From: CAZFQG01 sp964520785
GTDB taxonomy: Bacteria > Planctomycetota > Planctomycetia > Pirellulales > Thermoguttaceae
Reading direction: 5' to 3'
DNA: 9,022 nucleotides
Assembly (NCBI GenBank): GCA_964520785.1
Contig: CAZFQG010000228.1
Coordinates: 1-9,022, forward strand
This document shows positions 6,589-9,022 of this stretch, piece after piece. The notes beneath the pieces are model-generated. The model worked only from the letters and a program-made list of their open reading frames with translations. It was not told where the DNA came from and did no database searches. Each line of letters starts with the position of its first letter. The stretch's first letter is position 1. Position numbers and translations under genes: made by a program.

Positions 6589-6604
6589 CGCGGCGAGGGC
6601 CGCG
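6589..6604 (+). promoter_or_regulatory. Hairpin abutting the gspE ribosome binding site
   Basis: CGCGGC (6589-6594) pairs with GCCGCG (6599-6604) around GAGG. It ends two bases before the GAGGTGG ribosome binding site (6607-6613). Its arms are also complementary to the arms of the preceding terminator, so alternative pairings are possible. It could modulate gspE translation, but short GC-rich complementarity is common in DNA of this composition. Confidence 0.35.
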
Positions 6605-6606
6605 CA

Positions 6607-6613
6607 GAGGTGG
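6607..6613 (+). promoter_or_regulatory. Shine-Dalgarno GAGGTGG fixing the gspE start
   Basis: GAGGTGG ends seven bases before the ATG at 6621. It selects this start over an in-frame ATG at 6528, which lies inside the first terminator hairpin and would add 31 basic residues with no likeness to secretion ATPases. Confidence 0.75.
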
Positions 6614-6620
6614 ATCGGAT

Positions 6621-8345
6621 ATGGACCTGGCGAGGATATTCCTCGATGCCGGCCTGCTCGACGAGCGGCAGATCGAGTCTTTGCGCCAGGAGGAGGCGGG
6701 CGGGCGTCTGGACGAAGCGGCGGTACGTCTCGGCCTGCTCACCGAGGAACAGACGCTCAGGGCGATTGGTGACGCGATCGGGTTGGCTTTCGTGGAACTG
6801 GCTGAATTCGACGTGGACCTGTCGCTCCTGGAATCGTTTCCGCCGGCGGCGATTCACCGCGAGTACCTTTTTCCGCTGCACCAGCGCAACGGTACGGTCG
6901 TGGTGGCCACTCCGGACCCTTTCAATCTCTATCCGCTCGACGAACTCAGTGCCGCGTTGGGGAAGACGGTCATTCCCGTTCTTGCCACTCGCGCGGAGAT
7001 TTCGAAACTGACGAAGACCCATTTGGGGGTCGGCAGTGAGACGATCGACCATTTGATCGCCCAGAGCGGCGACGGCGAGATCGAGGTACTCGACGAGTTC
7101 GAGGGGGACGACACCGAGTTGTCCCAGATGGCGCAGGAGCCGTCGGTGGTCCGCCTGGTGAACGAGATTCTCGTAGAAGCGATCGACATCGGCGCCAGCG
7201 ACATCCACATCGAGTCGGAGCAGCACGATCTGCGCGTGCGGTACCGGCTCGACGGCGTCCTGCAATCCCAGCCGGTGCCGCTGGAGATCAACCGCTTCCG
7301 CGCGGCGATCATCAGCCGCCTGAAGATCATGGCCCGGCTCAATATCGCGGAGCGCCGCCTGCCGCAGGACGGCCGGATCGAGCTGAAGACCGGCGGCCGC
7401 GAGGTCGACGTCCGCGTTTCGGTCATTCCGATGATCCACGGGGAAGGCATCGTCCTCCGTTTGCTCGACAAGAGCCGCATGGCGTTTACGCTGACGAATT
7501 TGGGCATGGACGGCGATCTTCTGAAAACCTTCCGCCAACTGATCTCCCTGCCTCACGGGATCATTCTCGTCACCGGGCCGACCGGTTCCGGAAAGACGAC
7601 CACGCTCTACAGCGCGCTCCAGGAGATCAAGAGCGACGAAATCAAGATCATCACCACCGAAGATCCGGTCGAATACAAGCTGCACGGCTTGAGCCAGATC
7701 CAAGTACACCCGAAGATCGGCCTGACGTTCGCCAATTCGCTCCGCAGCATTCTACGGCACGATCCGGACGTGGTCCTCATCGGGGAAATTCGCGACTTGG
7801 AGACGGCGGAGAACGCCATCCAGGCGTCGTTGACGGGACACCTCGTCTTCAGCACGTTGCACACCAACGACTCCGCCGGCGCCTACACTCGGTTGAGCGA
7901 CATGGGGGTCGAGTCGTTCCTCGTTTCCAGCACGGTCGAAGCGGTCATGGCGCAGCGGCTGGTGCGAACGCTCTGCCCTCACTGCCGGCGGCCCTACCAC
8001 CCTTCCGGCGACGACGTGCCGGTCGATTTCCCCAAGGATCGCCTCGGGGCGGACGGTGTTCTCTACCATCCGGTCGGATGCCGCGAGTGCCGCCAGGTGG
8101 GTTACCGGGGCCGTTTGGGCCTCTATGAACTAATGGTCACCACGGACGATATCCGCAGGCTCAGCCAGGACCGCGCCAGCAGTTGGGAAATCAAGCAGGC
8201 GGCGATGCGGCAGGGAATGCGAACGCTCCGCGAAGACGGATGGGATAAGGTCCTTTCCGGCAGAACTTCCGTCGAGGAAGTCCTCCGCGTTACCAAGGGG
8301 GACGATGTTTCCGGCCATCTCATGCCCCAATCGGGTGATTCCTGA
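6621..8345 (+). CDS. gspE: Type II secretion / type IV pilus assembly ATPase GspE (PilB family)
   Basis: GspE is the cytoplasmic hexameric ATPase that powers pseudopilus assembly at the inner membrane. This copy has 574 residues, a normal length for the family. Residues ~1-135 form an N-terminal MshEN/T2SSE_N-like region. The N2 domain spans ~175-285 (SDIHIE at 193-198, VRYRLDG at 206-212). The ATPase core carries Walker A GPTGSGKTT (319-327), an Asp box TTEDPVEY (345-352), Walker B DVVLIGEIRD with catalytic E389, and a His box TGHLVFSTLHTNDS (405-418). A zinc module is formed by C452, C455, C487 and C490, followed by the YRGRLGLYEL segment. All expected catalytic residues are present. gspF overlaps its stop codon by one base, so the two are translationally coupled. 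GspE and PilB are hard to tell apart by sequence alone. The neighbouring secretin N-domain gene slightly favours a type II-like system, but planctomycete systems do not map neatly onto either. Confidence 0.96.
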   Translation: MDLARIFLDAGLLDERQIESLRQEEAGGRLDEAAVRLGLLTEEQTLRAIGDAIGLAFVELAEFDVDLSLLESFPPAAIHREYLFPLHQRNGTVVVATPDPFNLYPLDELSAALGKTVIPVLATRAEISKLTKTHLGVGSETIDHLIAQSGDGEIEVLDEFEGDDTELSQMAQEPSVVRLVNEILVEAIDIGASDIHIESEQHDLRVRYRLDGVLQSQPVPLEINRFRAAIISRLKIMARLNIAERRLPQDGRIELKTGGREVDVRVSVIPMIHGEGIVLRLLDKSRMAFTLTNLGMDGDLLKTFRQLISLPHGIILVTGPTGSGKTTTLYSALQEIKSDEIKIITTEDPVEYKLHGLSQIQVHPKIGLTFANSLRSILRHDPDVVLIGEIRDLETAENAIQASLTGHLVFSTLHTNDSAGAYTRLSDMGVESFLVSSTVEAVMAQRLVRTLCPHCRRPYHPSGDDVPVDFPKDRLGADGVLYHPVGCRECRQVGYRGRLGLYELMVTTDDIRRLSQDRASSWEIKQAAMRQGMRTLREDGWDKVLSGRTSVEEVLRVTKGDDVSGHLMPQSGDS

Positions 8346-9022
8346 TGTCGCACTTCGATTACATCGCCAGAGACCCGAGCGGACAACGCGTCACCGGCAC
8401 GTTGGAGGCGGCGTCGCGCCAGGAAGTGCTGACGATGCTCTCCGGCCGCGCCCTGTTCCCCGTCAAGATCGACGCGCACGACAGAGCGGAACTGCCGTTC
8501 GCGCGGCGCCGCGTTCCGCGGCAGGTATCCGCGACGACGCTGGGCCAGTTGGCCGATTTACTGAAAGGGGGGGTCCCCCTGATGCGTTCGCTGGACGTCC
8601 TCAAACGGCAGACGTCCAACCGGGCGATGCGCGAGGTCCTCTCCGATTTGCACCGCCAGGTCGAAGGGGGCACCCCCCTCGCCGAGGCGATGCAACGGCA
8701 CGAACGCGCGTTCGGAAAGATGACCATCAGCATGGTCCGCGCGGGGAGCGAAGGGGGGTTTCTCGAAGAATCCCTCTCGCGGATATCGGCCTTTATCGAG
8801 GCCCAGGAAGACCTCAAGGGCCGGACGATCGGCGCGATCGCCTATCCGGCCGTCCTGGCAACGCTGGGGGCGTCGGTGGTGATGGTCCTGCTGGTCTTCT
8901 TCGTGCCGAAGTTCGAGACGATCTTCGCCGCGATGCGCCAGAGGGGTGAATTGCCCGCCTTGACGGAAGCCCTCCTGGCGAGCAACCGGTTCTTTTGGGA
9001 TTGGAGCCTTTGGATACTGCCG
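8345..9022 (+). CDS. gspF: Type II secretion inner-membrane platform protein GspF (3' truncated by the window)
   Basis: The ATG at 8345-8347 shares its A with the TGA of gspE (8343-8345). A GGGTGA six bases upstream may serve as ribosome binding site. The frame stays open through 9022, showing 226 of an expected ~400 residues. The start SHFDYIARDPSGQRVTGTLEA matches the GspF/PilC N-terminal signature. Residues ~63-185 form the first T2SSF cytoplasmic domain, with QLADLLKGGVPLMRSLDVL (68-86), GGTPLAEAMQRH (108-119), MVRAGSEGGFLEESL (130-144) and AIAYPAVLATL (164-174). The first transmembrane helix spans ~165-188. The window ends in a hydrophobic stretch. GspF couples the GspE ATPase to the membrane assembly complex. 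The sequence is intact as far as seen, and the operon probably continues with pseudopilin genes beyond the window. Confidence 0.94.
   Translation, partial: MSHFDYIARDPSGQRVTGTLEAASRQEVLTMLSGRALFPVKIDAHDRAELPFARRRVPRQVSATTLGQLADLLKGGVPLMRSLDVLKRQTSNRAMREVLSDLHRQVEGGTPLAEAMQRHERAFGKMTISMVRAGSEGGFLEESLSRISAFIEAQEDLKGRTIGAIAYPAVLATLGASVVMVLLVFFVPKFETIFAAMRQRGELPALTEALLASNRFFWDWSLWILP

Noticed and set aside
8567..8678. G7/C5 and G5/C6 runs (8567-8579, 8666-8678) as possible frameshift or slippage sites in gspF
   Set aside because: The GspF-like frame is continuous before, between and after both runs, so there is no sign of a shift. They encode the GG(V/T)PL motifs expected in the family.
8305..8949. 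A 214-codon plus-strand frame overlapping the gspF region
   Set aside because: The +2 frame from 8345 gives an uninterrupted, well-matched GspF. The overlapping frame is Arg/Pro/Gly-rich and starts inside gspE.
1..9022. Mobile elements, CRISPR arrays, tRNA or rRNA genes, defence systems
   Set aside because: I saw no transposase or integrase motifs, no spaced direct repeats, no structural RNA signatures and no terminal inverted repeats. All tandem repeats found lie in frame within coding regions.

Overview
The window is GC-rich and its gene content points to a member of the Planctomycetota, probably of the Pirellulales type. The evidence is a long secretin N-domain protein with an acidic/Pro-rich head, a secreted Gly/Arg-rich EF-hand protein, an LTxxQ-type (Spy/CpxP-like) secreted protein, and a type II secretion-like gspE-gspF pair. 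The lineage is inferred from protein style, not from a marker gene.

Layout. (1) Positions 3-497 (+) hold the 3' end of a hypothetical envelope protein whose start lies outside the window. (2) A 67-base convergent gap with a small UUCG-capped hairpin separates it from two minus-strand genes. These are, in transcription order, a five-EF-hand secreted protein (5190 to 3859) and a 1058-residue secretin N-domain repeat protein (3741 to 565). (3) A 327-base divergent intergenic region (5191-5517) carries the window's only clear AT-rich island and probably holds promoters for both directions. (4) On the plus strand, 5518-6480 encodes a Met/Arg/Glu-rich Spy/CpxP-like secreted protein with an N-terminal MMGQG array and a C-terminal RRGEG array. 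(5) A 140-base spacer contains two successive terminator-like hairpins and a third hairpin next to the gspE ribosome binding site. (6) gspE (6621-8345) and gspF (8345 to the window end) overlap by one base and form the start of a type II secretion / type IV pilus-like assembly operon that continues past position 9022.

How the genes may work together. GspE is the cytoplasmic ATPase and GspF the inner-membrane platform of a pseudopilus machine. The secretin N-domain protein has many of the ring-forming periplasmic modules of GspD but no recognisable outer-membrane barrel, so it may be an accessory scaffold rather than the exit channel. The EF-hand and Spy-like proteins both carry signal peptides and Gly/Met/Arg-rich low-complexity stretches and are transcribed away from each other. 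Both probably act outside the cytoplasm. A functional link among them is inferred from proximity only.

Most of the interest lies in the gspE leader (terminators with almost no space for a downstream promoter), the perfect 15-bp Met-rich array, and the barrel-less secretin protein. No RNA genes, CRISPR arrays, insertion sequences or phage genes were seen.
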